Shown: positions 1 to 12,292, numbered from the stretch's first letter. The stretch: 64,000 bases of DNA from Malus domestica (GCF_042453785.1 NC_091673.1:5048501-5112500), one strand, 5' to 3'. The notes: generated from the sequence alone by a model not told the origin. A program made the numbers and translations.

Positions 1-237
1 TAAGTTACCCTAACTTCTAGAAACAAATGTTGTGGGCTCACTTGAAGCCCATTTTAGCACCAGGCCTTTTTCTAAGACTTCTTTTGTCCGTTTGTAAAGA
101 TGCATATTTCTCGTTATTTTTCCCACTTTGGGGTGTATGCTAGGATCGCCATATTTTAGGGGTGGGCAACGGGCTGGCCCCAAATCTGAAGGGACCGGAC
201 CGGACCAGACCAGTTTTGGGCTATAGTGGGACAAGGT
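1..237. repeat. Direct repeat, left copy (cut by window edge)
   Basis: This segment is nearly the same as 6625-6853. Both run from CCCTAACTTCTAGAAACAAA through a stretch ending in ATTTTAGGGGTGGGCAAC to CTATAGTGGGAC. Similarity stops just after that. The two copies lie about 6.6 kb apart in the same orientation and bracket the nested transposons between them. They could be parts of LTRs of an older element or a segmental duplication. The sequence between 238 and 602 shows no gene I recognise; an open frame over 226-705 has no recognisable domain. Confidence 0.75.
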
Positions 238-769
238 AATAAGGAAGCATTTTCACTTATGGCGGGGGTTCATGGTGGAGAACATAATTTTTACCTCTGC
301 ATGACTCGGATCTGCCATGTCCAAGCTGCATTTTCCCTTTTGCTTGCAGTGTTCAGAGTGTTTGAAAATAAGAAGGGAGAGCCATTTGGCTCTGCGTACA
401 AGGAGATGAAGAGAGCCGCTGGCTTTAGGCTTGAGGTACATGGATGCAGAGCATCCAATGTGAAATTAAAGACAAGTAAGGTTACACCCGTGTGTGGCAT
501 GTGTGTGAGCAGCCAAGTGGGTTACCTTATGTCAGCCTGCATACTTTCTCGCTGCCCACTGCCATTGTTTATTTTTCAAGACCCTTATTTTATGCTGCTC
601 ATTAGGGGTGGGCACTTAGAACCGAAAACTGAAACTGAAACACGAACCAAATCGAATCGCATCGAATGGTTTGGTTTTGCGATTTTGGAACGGTTTCGGT
701 TTTGAAACCGAACCACAACATAGAAAACGGTTTGGTTTCGGTTTTGGCTTTTGAAAGCCGCACCGAAAC

Positions 770-2315
770 TGTCACAGCCCGTCCCTGATTTTACGAAAAT
801 GCGCTAGAGGTGAAGGATTTTGACTTTCGTTGACTAACGTATAGTGAGAAGTACTTTTACTTTGGTTAATATATACTTATATATTTATGTGTTGTTATTA
901 CTTTTTTATTAGTTGATTATTAGAATTGGGAAAAGAAAGAATAAGGCATCGGGAGGAAAGAAACAGATGAAAGAGAGAAAAAGAGATTAGGCAAAACTGC
1001 CCAATCGGAAAAAAAGAATGAGAGGTCGAATGGGGAGAGGAGAGAGGAAGCTAATTGGCCAACCGGAAGACGGAAAGGAGGGAAAGGAGGAAGAAAGGAA
1101 ATGAGAGGATCGGCCGGATCCTGGCGACCCGCATGCACCCAACTCGTTGACCCAGTGAAATTCCGACGATTCTAAGCCATTTTTCAGGCGATTTCCATCT
1201 TATCTCCACCTGCAAGCATCACCACATCTCTTCTCCTTCATTTTCTCTCAAAATTCAATGGAAATTGGGTCAAATCTGTGACAATGGGGCGATGGTGACT
1301 CCAGCGGGTCTAGCGTCGATTCTCCCAATTATGAAACAATTTCTTCCAATTGACACTACACATCCACTTCCCTTGAGGCCTAGAACAATGCCCAATTGTT
1401 GGTTGGAGCGGCGGAGTTGAATTGAGGACGAATTGAAGAACACCACATATAGGGTTCCGCACGGATTTTGGTGAAATTGAAGTGTTTCCAAGACAAATTG
1501 GACTTAGCCTCAGGTATAAAGTTTGCTCGACTCTTTGAGATCTTCATTTTTGTATTTTTTGAGAATTTTTTGAAATAGTTGGATTTTTCGGCGAGCCGGG
1601 GCGGCCGACCACCACCCGCGGCGGCCCGTGCAGCGGCGCATGGCTAGTGGCCCGCCAATATCATTCTTAGCATCTGTTTAATGTTCTAGGTTCAGTTTTG
1701 ATAATTGATGGACATAAATTGAGTAATTGAACCTAAGTTCGTTACGATTCGTGGTTAGGTGGAAATGTGAATTGACGATCTGACCGTTGGATCGTCACCA
1801 AAATTTGATACGTTGTAATACGTAATATTTGAGGATTATAGGAACTTACGGATTGGGAATCTGATTTACGGATCTTCCGGAATTGGAGTTGTAAGTTCAT
1901 AAAATAGAATGTTAACCGTCACTCGGTTTTGACAATTGACGGAAATCCGACCGTTGGATGGTAAGGAAATTTTAGGATGTTGTTCTAGATATTTATTGTG
2001 GACCTCTGGAAGTTATGGATTGGAAATCTGAGTTACAGATCTTCCGGATCGAACTACGTAGTGACGTGTTTTATATAAGTTATATATTCTATCGATATGA
2101 TTATGAGGTTGGATTTGCTTATTGTTCTAGGCGCCGATCGTCATGACGCCTTGATGTGTTGCGCTAGGGAGTTGCAGGGTGAACTCCAGGTGAGTGGGCA
2201 GTATTTTCTATATTTACCTATATACTACTAAATTTCCCAGAAATTGAATTTAAAAGAAAGTATGTTTTTAAATTGCCATGCATGCATATTATGAGATATA
2301 TGAATTGATAATTGA

Positions 2316-2349
<34 letters not shown>

Positions 2350-3209
2350 AATTGGTGTTGTGGACGCACATGTGAGTTTTATGTTATTCATGTAAATCAT
2401 TGATGATGTGAATTGTGTTAAGAGCTCATAACCTACACCCTTGGTGTTAGTGCTTATAGTATTCACCGCACTGCATGCTCACCTTGGATCCAAGTAGCTG
2501 CATGTCGTACAGACCATGAGGCGGTTCCGACATGCTAATCGTACAGACCACTAGAGATGGTTCCGACTGGTAGGTGACCTTAGATTATGTGCACAGATGA
2601 TTGATGAAAGAAGCATTAGAGCGTATTATTACATCATTCTTGTCTTACAGACTACTTCAAGTAGTTCCAACTTATGTGCAGAGTAGTGTCGTACAGGTCA
2701 CCGTGGTGACTCCGGTTGGTTTGGATATTGAGCTATGGAATTAACCATACAGGACCAACTGCAGGGTCTCCGGTTGATTCATTATGTCACCCGTTATTTT
2801 GATGCATCCATGTTCTGTTATTGACATTTATGGCATGGCATATTTTCTGGATTTGAGAGAGATTGATGATTTGAGACATATGAGAATTTATATACTATTA
2901 TGTTATTTTTTGGGAAAGTATACAGGTTTTACAGTGAGGGGTTAGAAATGTTGTTAAATGAAATGTTTTCGAAAAACTTTGTTTTACTGACCCACTCAGC
3001 TTTGTTTTTACGCCCCTCCAGGTTCAAGATAGCAGAGCTTTGGTGGCCACGAGGAATCCAACGGTGTTCTGACAGAATGCACAAAAGTATGACTCACCCT
3101 CGGGTGTTACATCTTAATAATTGTATCTTTAAAGCTTCCGAACTGTGTAAATGGTTACATCACTCTCACATGACGGCCAACATGCCCTCCCTCGGGACGG
3201 GGTGTGTCA
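770..3209. mobile_element. Solo LTR (about 2.44 kb) nested in the hAT element
   Basis: It begins TGTCACAGCCCGTCCC and ends GGGACGGGGTGTGTCA, so it has TG...CA termini inside a longer imperfect inverted repeat. The flanks are GAAAC (765-769) and AAAAC (3210-3214), a 5-bp TSD with one mismatch. No coding domain lies inside. A degenerate repeated motif (GTACAGACCA...GGTTCCGAC) occurs at about 2507-2720, and a dinucleotide AT run lies at 2323-2346. A large LTR without internal region best fits a solo LTR left by unequal recombination. A LARD-like derivative is an alternative. Confidence 0.75.
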
Positions 3210-3393
3210 AAAACCGAACCGCACCGCAAATATTAATAAACATTTAATTAAATGTCCATATTAAATTTCATGTTTTAATTGGTTGTTTGTTATAATTCAT
3301 GCACTTAGTATGGACACAAGCACACTGGAATATCATCATTCATCATTTTCTTTTGTTCATTAACTTCAAGGACCTTTGTTATTTTATACCATC

Positions 3394-3411
3394 ACACACA
3401 CACACACACAT
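3394..3411. repeat. AC dinucleotide microsatellite
   Basis: A short (CA)n run within the interior of the hAT element, followed by a few TA units. Confidence 0.8.
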
Positions 3412-3874
3412 ATATGTACAAGGGTGGACTAATATTGTTATCAGCAGTCGAATAATGATCTAATGAAGTCCACTCATTTGAAGCATGATATTACATATTC
3501 TAGTATGAAAGTTTCACTTATGTTTAATGAATTCAAAGTTATTCAACTTGTTTTATGTTATACCTTGTACGGGACACCCTTTCATTGCACAAACATATTT
3601 TAACATCACAACTGCATGTAACATGCTAATTGTTTATATAACAAATGTCTTTTTCCTATTGCTACTGGGAAATGCTTATTAATATGTTTAATTGCAAATT
3701 GTACATTTTTTCTTAAAAACCAAACTGAAACCGTTTGAAACCGCACCGAACCGAACCAAACGGTTTAGTTTCATTTCGATTTTGACTTCAAAACCGAAGC
3801 AAAAAGTTTTGTTTTTGGTTTTGATTTCACTCAAAACTGTACCGAATCAAACCATGCCCACCCTTACTGCTCAT

Positions 3875-4997
3875 TAGCACTTGGCCCTGGCTTGCGTAGG
3901 GAAGCTAAGCAGGAGTGCTCGTGCACGTGAGAGCCTAGCTTCAACACCCCAGGTTCGCTCTTTCCTTATTCTGTTCTCTTTTATTTTATTTTATTTTACA
4001 TTTTATTTTGTTTTTCTATCAAGTCATTTTCTTTTAGTTATTTTATTTTCCACACCTTAAGGATAAAGTGTAAAATAAGTTTGGGGTTGGAAAGGTACAA
4101 ATTTTAGGATTTTAATTTTTGTGTCAGTTAAAAATTTTCATTTTTTAAAGTTAATATCCATAGATTATTTTAAACGTTAGAACAAATGGACATGGTGAAG
4201 ATTAATCCCACAGTAGGGTCTTTTCTATTTATCGTTGCTTAGACACTAATTCATGAATTATACTTTGAAATTTGCACATCACACCAACATGGTTTTGTGG
4301 GGAGTGAGATTGAAACACTTACTTTTTGTCTAAGTGCATTTTATTATTTTTGTTATTTATACAATAAAGTTAGTATGTGTTATAAAGTAATAATTGTTCC
4401 ACCTAAGGCTTTGCTTAGTAACCAGGCTAGTCCTGCCTAATCAGCAGTGATTCTCACGTCAAATGGTAGAGTTTTGGCATGGGGCATGGTGGTTAGTTGG
4501 TTTTGTAGTCTTTTCAGCTCAAGTTAATAAGTCCTTAAGGGTGTTCTACACTTAGTGCCCTTAAACCCTAGTGGTTTGGGAGTCATTGACTTAAAGCTCG
4601 CTACATGGGATCGAAAGCTTAAGGGACCGACATTACATGATCACTACTGTTGCTGAAAAAAAAAGAAAACAAAAAGAAAAAAGAAGGAAAAAAATTTCGA
4701 AAGGAAAGAAAAAAATAAATGATTATATAAGTGTGAGAAGGATTAAATAAAAGGGATGAGAGGTAAGAGTTTTAGTCGAGTCTCCTTAACTATGATGATT
4801 CACTTTACACCGAATGAAGTTTGTGAATTCTTTTCTAAATGCCTTAAGACTCTATGGTGGGATTGGTTAGAACTTTTGAAAAGATGTTCTAATTTTTAAC
4901 ATTTTATATGGATTGCAACTTGAAAGTGGAAATTTTGTTTTAGCTAGGCTTTAAGTTTTGCTTGAGGACAAACAAAAAGCTAAGTTTGGGGATATTT
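3875..4997 (+). mobile_element. 3' internal remnant of a Gypsy (Tat/Athila-type) retrotransposon
   Basis: There is no open coding frame. The stretch has the look of the untranslated 3' interior of Tat/Athila-type elements: a tract reading CTACATGGGATCGAAAGC then AAGGGACCGACATTACATG, an A/G-rich run at about 4655-4720, and finally AAGTTTGGGGATATTT directly before the LTR, which would serve as the polypurine tract. The 5' part of the element is missing, and its left limit is uncertain (3875 is simply the edge of the hAT TSD). Confidence 0.5.
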
Positions 4998-6444
4998 TGA
5001 TGAGTAGATTTTATATTATATATTTAATCATATTCTTAGTATATTTTGGTTAATATTTTGGAAGAATTTTGATATTTTGAATTGTATTTCCAATATAGGA
5101 CTTTCAACTTCCTCTAGAACAAAACATGGACAAATGGACGAATTTTGGAGTAATTCCAGTTAGAGGACGTTCGTGAGATACTTCGCTTGATCGTATCAAA
5201 ATTTGGACTTTTTCTACCCAGCAGTGATTTTCTAGCAATAAAATAAAGGAGCGATGCGCAGTGATTGAATAGTGACGTTTTGGGCTTGAATTGTGTTTTT
5301 GGAGTCCAAGATGACCTCTTATGGGTTCGTGATCTTCTAGAGATGTGTTCAGAACGTCCCGATCTTCAAAACAAGCTATCATGGCCTAGATTTGGAGGAT
5401 ATCTAAGGCTAAAACGTGGCTGGACAGTTACTTGGCAGATTCTCCTGCTTAATTAGAACTTTATTTTCTAATATATTTTATTATTATTTAGTTTCCTAGT
5501 TGGAATAAAAGACTAGGTTTTAGGGATTGTGCGAGGGCATAGCAGGATATATTGCTTTGCCGTTCTCAGTTTTAGGTTATGCTTTCTTTTATGCAACTTT
5601 GGATACAGAAGAATTCCTAGTGTTTTAAAGGCTTTCAGATTTTCTACTTCAAGGTGTTTTCATTCTTATTCATTCTAATAATATTTTCTATGATTTCAAT
5701 TATGAATATGTGTAACTAATTCATTTTGCTAGGGCGAAACCTTGAGCCTTAGTATGAATATGTAATTTTTATTTAATTGCTTATGATTGATTGCATGCAT
5801 GCTTTGAATTATTAATCATTGTTTTAAAACTATCTATATATTTTAATGATTGATCACCATTAGGATATTTAGAAAAGTAATTTGATGCAATTTTTGTTGA
5901 AACATCACCCTGAAATTGAAGAGGGCTTCTTGTGATTAATGATTGTAATGTCACTTAAGGCAAACATCACGCCCTTAAGGGTTGCATGGTTTTTTCATGG
6001 GTTTTCACATAATTTAATGAGTTTTGTATCACAGACGAATTGCATGTTAGATATGTTTTTTCGCTTGAACATCACGAGGAAAATATATTAGGAAAACCTA
6101 ACATTCAAAGTGACATGTGTAAATCATAAGTAATTGGTAGAAATTCATAGGATTGTTAGGTGATAGTGGAACCCTAGTGTTTTTCTAAATTGGTATTCAA
6201 GACTATTTTCTTTTATCATATTAGTTGTTAATTAAAACTCGTTTTTAATATTACCCAATTTCAAAATCTCTTTTCTCAAATTTTAATTATAAGTATTTAA
6301 TTAGGAATTGTTTCTACATAAATTATTAAAATAGTATTTGAGGAGAACGATCTTGCATGATCATCTATACTACAATATCCTTGTATTATTACAAGTATTT
6401 TATATGATTTTAACTCTTTTTGTGTAGACGGTAAAATCATATCA
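4998..6444 (+). repeat. 3' LTR of the degraded Gypsy element (about 1.45 kb)
   Basis: It starts TGATGAGTAGATTTTATA and ends GTAAAATCATATCA, so it has TG...CA ends with a short inverted similarity. It follows a polypurine-like tract, as expected for a 3' LTR. The only open frames are short and look like chance. No second LTR is present in the window, so no age can be estimated and no target duplication can be tested. Confidence 0.6.
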
Positions 6445-6624
6445 ACTACTCTTTTTCTAATTAAAAAAAAACACTAGAGCCAAAAGTGAATTTCAACTAA
6501 ATTATAGGGACCAAATTAAAGTGAGTTTTGACCAAAAGTGAATGGCATCGTTTTATTTATTTATTTATTATTTTTTTGCATCTATATTTATCTGATAAAA
6601 TACAATTTAAGCCCATTTTAATTT

Positions 6625-6853
6625 GCCCTAACTTCTAGAAACAAATATGTGTGGGCTCACTTGAAGCCCATTTTAGCACCAAGCCCTTTTTTTAAGAATT
6701 CTTTTGTACATTTGTAAAGAGGCATATTTCTCGTTATTTTTCCCACTTTGGGGATTAAGCTAGGATCGCCATATTTTAGGGGTGGGCAACAAGCCGGCCC
6801 CAAATTTGAAGGGATCGGACCAAACCCGTTTTACACTATAGTGGGACGAGGCG
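6625..6853. repeat. Direct repeat, right copy
   Basis: Same orientation as 1-237 and similar over its whole length, with scattered substitutions and small indels. The copy continues past ATTTTAGGGGTGGGCAAC and ends near CTATAGTGGGACGAGG, at the point where the left copy also diverges. Confidence 0.75.
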
Positions 6854-7238
6854 TTGGGTTTTGAATTATGAAACCAAACGTAACTCTAGTCCGTGTAAAA
6901 CGGGCCAAGTTCACAGGTCCAGTTTTCTTTTTCTTTTCTTTTTATTTTTAAATAATTATTGTCGCTCCAGACCTTTATGCTCGAACCCCTTTCTTGGTGG
7001 TTTGCGTAATTTTGATTGTTATTTTGATCGTAGAATCGATGGCAGCAGTCCCCGATGGCAATGGCATGAGAATCCGGTTGATTATCCTTGGAGTTCAAAA
7101 CCCTAACGTTATAATAACCAATTGCCAGTTGACATTATGAAAGATGAGATAAAAAGGATTGCAAATCTTTAGTTTAATATCTCAACTTTTACTCCTCGAA
7201 AGCTATTCCCTCTTCGTATAAATCATTTTAATATTGAG

Positions 7239-7684
7239 AAAATTGTAGAAATTGTCATTCAACTATATCTCAATTGTAGCAATGGCCTTTTAACTAAAAT
7301 TACATGAACATTGGTCCATTAACTCATCAAAATGTACAGTTGTGGTCATTTTCATCAACTCCATCATCATTTCGTCAAAATGAGTTATGTTAGAATGACC
7401 ATTGTTACAATTTGGTTAAAGTTGAGGGACCATTGCTCCAATTAGGTTAAAGTTGAGGAACTACTTTTTCAATTGGGTTAAAGGTAATGAACCATTACTA
7501 CAATTTATCGCATTTGGTTTTCCATATATTTTCTCTTAATTCAACCTCACGCAAAATGACACATCACATGTATTGACGGAAGTTCTAACAAAATTGATGA
7601 AAATGACCATAGCTGCACGTTTTGATGAGTTAAAGGACCATTACTCCAATCGGGTTAAAGTTGAGGGACCATTGTTACAATTTT
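7239..7684. mobile_element. Fold-back MITE with long degenerate inverted arms
   Basis: The left end AAAATTGTAGAAATTGTC and the right end GGACCATTGTTACAATTTT are inverted copies. Inside, GTTAAAGTTGAGGGACCATT-like units recur in both orientations around a centre near 7400-7560. The sequence says nothing about coding. Similar 'gagggaccattgctacaa' fold-backs are common in dicots and are often classed as Mutator-like. I could not see a clean target duplication. Confidence 0.6.
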
Positions 7685-8596
7685 CTTTTTAATATTTTAG
7701 TAAAATATTTCTTGTTATTTCTAGTTGCATATGAATTCCTCATTATTTGTAGTTAAACTTGGTAGAGAGAGAAACAATATTGATTATTAACTTTGTATCC
7801 AATTTTTTTTTTAAGGAAATAATGATCTCAAAAATAATTTCGAAGATAAATGGATAAATGCTTATAGGAAGGGTTAGTTTGATATTGTTATGTTAGGGGA
7901 AAAAAACTATTTTTGCTTGTGAGAATAAACAATTGTAAATAAAGTTGTTGAGTGTTTGTTAAAGTTTTTTTGTAAAAGTGCTTTTAATAAAATAAAAAAT
8001 AGTGTCGGAGTATTTGGAAATTTTTTATATAAAACTAATGTGAATATGTTAAAAACTAAAAAGAATATGATAATGAATGTGATATTATAATTACCAAAGA
8101 GAATATGTAAGGGCAAAAATTGGAATTTTGTAAAATATGTTGGGATATATTGATAGTTGAAATTTCATTAAATGAGCATTGTTCACTATGCTTTGAATTT
8201 TTAATTTTTTTGTCCAGAAGCATAGTAAACTTGCTTTTGCATTTTTTATGCTTTTCTACCATCCTTGACACTAGGTTTTTGAAAAGAAACAAAAACACTT
8301 TTCTGTCTCTCTCTCTAGTGTTGACGTAACTCAATTGTTACCATTCAAATAGGAAGAAGGGCGAGAAAAAAATAGAGAGGAGAGAATCTTCGTCCATTTT
8401 TGTTTGATTCACATACTTCAATTAATTTCTCAAAAGAGCGAATTTGGTAGAAGGTCTATTCAATTACATTACAAAGAACCTTGAGTATTTAACCATATAA
8501 GGTTCAAATATATGACCAACGAAGGAAAACAAAAGAGACGGAAAATTTTGGAAAGAAAAAAGAAGGGCTTTTGAATATCCAAATTCAAAATTGTTG
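7685..8596. other. Intergenic, AT-rich, downstream of the transporter gene
   Basis: No supported gene. It holds the presumed 3' UTR of the minus-strand transporter (roughly 8350-8596) and AT-rich sequence with only short chance frames. Confidence 0.5.
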
Positions 8597-10881
8597 TTAC
8601 ATTGGCTTTCTCTTCTTTGGCGCTCTCTGGGCTTTCCTCCACTTGTGGTAGATGTGATATGACAACCCAGAAAACACCATGAAAACAGACCCCCACTGCT
8701 TTGTTGACAGGGGATTGCCACTCAGCACCGAAGACACCACGATGCTTACAAACTTGCGGGTAGTGGTAATGGTGGTGTTAGCTAAGGAACCAAAACGACT
8801 TATGGTTAGGAAAATGAAGTTCTGCCCAACTGCACCGCAGAGGCAATAGAGAAGAATGTCCCAAGCTGCTTCCGGATGCAGCTTGCAGAACTGAACCGCC
8901 TCAAATCCGCTGCCACGGGGCCAGCCAAACATATAAATCATGTTGTATATGGTACCCCATAAATTCATGCCTAACATTATTTCCCAGGCGCTTGTTTTTG
9001 GATACCTAAGCAAAGACGAAAGCAACAACATTTGAGACTCAATTCTTTGTATCGGTCAAGTATATAGATGGCTCTAACAATTTCATGCATTTATTCCCAT
9101 AAAGAATATATAGAGGATTGGAATATAAATTGCCTCGAGCATTCTTAAAAGCTAGGTTTTTCATCAACGACAAATGATTTGGGGTCTGGGGTTGCAAATT
9201 TTGATAACCGGTTTAAATAACGTCAAGAATAAGTGAATAACAGAAACGCAACCAGTAGTTAAATGGTAGGAGAAAGATGATGCTGTTCTCAAGTATACCT
9301 TGCAGTTATTGAATCCTGGGTGGCATTTGTGAATCCATCAAAAGCGAGGTTGAGAAAACATAGTCCATATCCAAGGGGAGCATTCGGGTGTGCCAACTTG
9401 CTAATAGTCTTTGAGCTAGTCTAAACTTGACCAAATGAGAAAAACGTAAGAATAACAACAAAAATTGCATATATTTATTGGGGCCAATTTATAGAAGGAA
9501 AATTGAAATAGAAAACGTAAAAATTATTTCGTTCTTGTTCCATTCTCAAGAAACACGCACACACACCATCCCTCACCTTCAAGAGTGCAAATATGGATAC
9601 CCCTCCGGCAACAAGGAGAGTACAAACATATTCAGGAAAGCTGTATCTTTTGCCGTAGACTAGAGTACCCATCAGCATCACTGCATACAAAAACAGTCAT
9701 TTATTACTTTATTTATTTACGAAATGCAATGGTTAATCTAATTAATGTAATCAATATAATAGTCACAATCTTAATTGAACTTAATGAGTAGCATGCGTGC
9801 TTTAATAAGATATGGAAAAATAACAAACTTGAAGATATCTGACCTGGTATCATTTTTGAGGACTTTGCCAAGACCTGCAAGTAAAAAGAACAGCTTTAAC
9901 ATCCAAAACTATGGATCCTTTTATTTGGCATTACTTAAAAACCACAAGAACGAAACTTTTCACAGTTCTTGTCATCCCTTCAACACCCTTATCAACTCAG
10001 CTCAACTGACCACTTGTCCAAAAGATGGGATGGGTCCTAGACCATTTTTCTACCAATGATTTTTATCCAGAGGAAATGAACAACCCCATAACATATATGA
10101 CAATCGCTTGCTTCTGCACTAATTAGATCCTAAGAAACTCAAATCTAGTAAACTAGACTTAGGACACAAAACCATCAATTCTTCCCATAACCTGTACTAT
10201 ATATTCTCTAATGCTGCTCATTTGGTCTACACATGGATACGAATCATACGATTGATCAAACCCAAAATTGGAAAGCAAACCTGAGCCGGATAACTGATAT
10301 ACTTCAACGCTTCGATCCCCATAGCGGGTCCAATCGTATTAGTAATCCCGGCACTCCAGTACGTCCACATAGGTGCGCCTCCAGCATTACTACTAGACCA
10401 AAGCTTTAACACTACTCAAAGAAAACCATATGACAATATTATCGCCCAATTCATATTTTCAGCTCAAATCAATCCACATTACAAGAAATTCAAGATTTTT
10501 CAGAAAGATTGAAACTTACTTATATATGACCAGATTAGACAAACCACATTTTGAGCCAGGTTCAGGAACGCAAGGTGTTCGAACCTATCCCCATCTGGCC
10601 CGAATCGCTTCGTGGACCTAAAAACAAAGATCAAGGCATCACCAATTTGATTATCTTCAACAATCAGCTCTCCGAATTTCGGAAACAATTTCAGGAACTG
10701 AAAATCCCCAAAAATAAATTTTTTTGCGTGATCTGGGAAATCCCCAAATGCATAGAGAAAGAGAAACGAAGTCTTACAGAGTTTCCTGAAGCACGCCTTG
10801 GTAGATATAAGCAGCCCAAATTCCAACGACGCAGAAGCCGAACACCAACACGCGCCGGAGCCCCGACCCGTGCGCTTCCAT
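8597..10881 (-). CDS. UTR3: UDP-galactose/UDP-glucose transporter, UTR1/UTR3-like, 7 exons, complete
   Basis: Nucleotide-sugar transporter of the NST/DMT family (SLC35B1-like), expected to move UDP-glucose/UDP-galactose into the ER or Golgi lumen. The exons, all with GT-AG borders, are 10778-10881, 10520-10617, 10281-10411, 9844-9874 (a 31-nt mini-exon), 9577-9680, 9299-9420 and 8597-9005. They total 999 nt, or 332 aa, the length of Arabidopsis UTR1/UTR3. The start ATG gives MEAHGSGLRRVLVFGFC, close to the known N-terminus. Recognisable blocks are YWSAGITNTIGPAMGIEALK, AKSSKMIPVMLMGTLVYG, LGMNLWGTIYNMIYMFG and TTITTTRKFVSIVVSS (the conserved C-terminal transporter signature). The protein ends KRKPM, a KxKxx-type ER retrieval signal. 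It is mostly membrane spanning. An ER-stress element lies upstream, and the next gene is an APK2-type kinase, as at both Arabidopsis loci. UTR1 and UTR3 cannot be told apart here. Confidence 0.95.
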
Positions 10882-11143
10882 TTCAGCCGCCGAATGTATA
10901 AATGTGGCCGGAAATACCCCTTCGGAATCTGGATCCGGCCTCTCTCTTTCTCTCACTCGTCTCTTATTTTTTCCCCCTTTTTTCAAATTAAGCAAGATAA
11001 TTAGGGTTTCAGATGAGCAGATTCAAGAGGAAGCTAGAAGCAGATTAGCAGAATAATTTTGTGCAAATAACTGCCACGATTCAGGAAAGACGAAGAGACC
11101 GTTGATACAGGCGGGAGCGCCAAGGCTACGTGGGTTTTGTCTA

Positions 11144-11162
11144 CGTGGAGGCTTTTGATTGG
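11144..11162 (-). promoter_or_regulatory. ER-stress response element (ERSE) of the transporter promoter
   Basis: Read on the gene strand this is CCAAT, ten bases, then CACG: an exact match to the ERSE consensus CCAAT-N10-CACG. It lies 263 bp upstream of the transporter ATG. A second CCACGTAG core and a second CCAAT box are close by (about 11125-11202). ERSE motifs are bound by bZIP/NF-Y complexes in the unfolded protein response, and Arabidopsis UTR1 and UTR3 are UPR-induced. That this copy works is inference. Confidence 0.7.
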
Positions 11163-11364
11163 GGTAGGTGACAGTGTGACACTGCGTCGCGCTTCTCATT
11201 GGCTGCGCAAACGCGGACCCCTGGCACTTGGCACGGTATTGCATCATTTGCTTTGCTACCATTTAACTCCTCAAACCAAGCCCCTCTCCCAAATTACCAA
11301 TACATTATGTTTTATTTTTTCTGTTATAAAGAGCATTTCCTTCTTGTGTTTGAATTGCAGTTTG

Positions 11365-11964
11365 ATACGTGTATATATAAATTGTTTTAGTATTTGTGTC
11401 AAATAGTAGTTTGATTACAAATGAAATTTTAATTGTAAATTTGTTAAAGAGTTAAATAGTTTAGTATTTTCAAACAATATTAGGTGAACACAAGTAGCCA
11501 TTTACCACAGTCGTGAAAAAGATTGAGTTTTTGCATGACGACGTGAATTCAAACCCCATCGACGACAAATCTAACATCTAATCTAACAAAATTTATTGTT
11601 TGACAAAAAAAAAACAATATTAGATGAACAGTGCTATATAGACGCCAACTGCAGTGTGTAATGATACATAATTTCACTTGGAAATTGTTTTCTCAGTTCA
11701 ATCATGATTGTTTATATCTCATACTGAATGGTTCAGTCTATTGAGAAATTGTAGAAACTGACAAGAGACTTGTAGTTCAAGTGATTAAGAGCTCATCCAT
11801 ACATTCGAAGTCTTATGTTTGATTTCCTTCCTCTCTACTATTGCTTGTGCATTCACGAAACCTCTTTGGATTTCCGGAAATCATATTATCATCCCTTGAA
11901 ATTTTAAGTCGTTTTCACTTTTCTCATAATTCCTTCCGTCCAAAACTAGGGTTTTATGAAAATA
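11365..11964. repeat. Imperfect direct duplication, copy 1
   Basis: Matches 12420-13023 over nearly its full length, from GTGTATATATAAAT through AAATTTGTTAAAGAGTTAAA to CCAAAACTAGGGTTTTATG. The offset is about 1.06 kb. No coding sequence is recognisable; the frames within are short. Confidence 0.85.
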
Positions 11965-12257
11965 TGGAAGGAGAAATTTTTTGGAGTTCCCGGAACTCCA
12001 ACTCACATATGCCAGGTGGTGTTCTCCACCAATGAGAATTAGATACCTGGATTTTTTTTTCTTTCTCCTTTAATTAAAATAAATTCTTAAAAGCTGAAGT
12101 GCAACCATCAAACACAAACTAACGGAGGTTTACTTTGAAACCCCAAAGGCGCCGCCAGCAACATTGTTCTAAGGGCTTTTGCAAATTGCTTTCAAACAAC
12201 CATCTAAAAAGAGAGGATGGAATAGAGGCAACGTTGCGACGTGAACGGTGAACACAA

Positions 12258-12292
12258 CTCTCTCTCTCTCTCTCTCTCTCCCTCCCTCCATG
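12258..12292. repeat. CT-rich microsatellite
   Basis: A (CT)n run followed by CCCTCCCTCC, between the two duplicated blocks. Confidence 0.85.

Larger units (their letters stand above)
603..3866. mobile_element. Non-autonomous hAT-type element with 8-bp TSD, containing a nested LTR
   Basis: The 12-bp terminal inverted repeats are TAGGGGTGGGCA at 603-614 and TGCCCACCCTTA at 3855-3866, with one mismatch. The element is flanked by a perfect 8-bp target duplication CTGCTCAT at 595-602 and 3867-3874. The subterminal regions are rich in AACCGAA/GGTTTCGGTTT repeats, as in the abundant plant hAT MITEs of this kind. Once the nested LTR (770-3209) is set aside, the element is about 0.8 kb. No transposase frame is visible. 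hAT assignment rests on the 8-bp TSD and TIR type. Confidence 0.88.

Noticed and set aside
226-705. 159-codon plus-strand frame
   Set aside because: Runs from unique sequence into the AACCGAA-rich hAT end, with no domain, no promoter and an alternative frame on the other strand.
2218-2466. 82-codon frame with an isoleucine/tyrosine run
   Set aside because: Encoded by an AT microsatellite inside the solo LTR.
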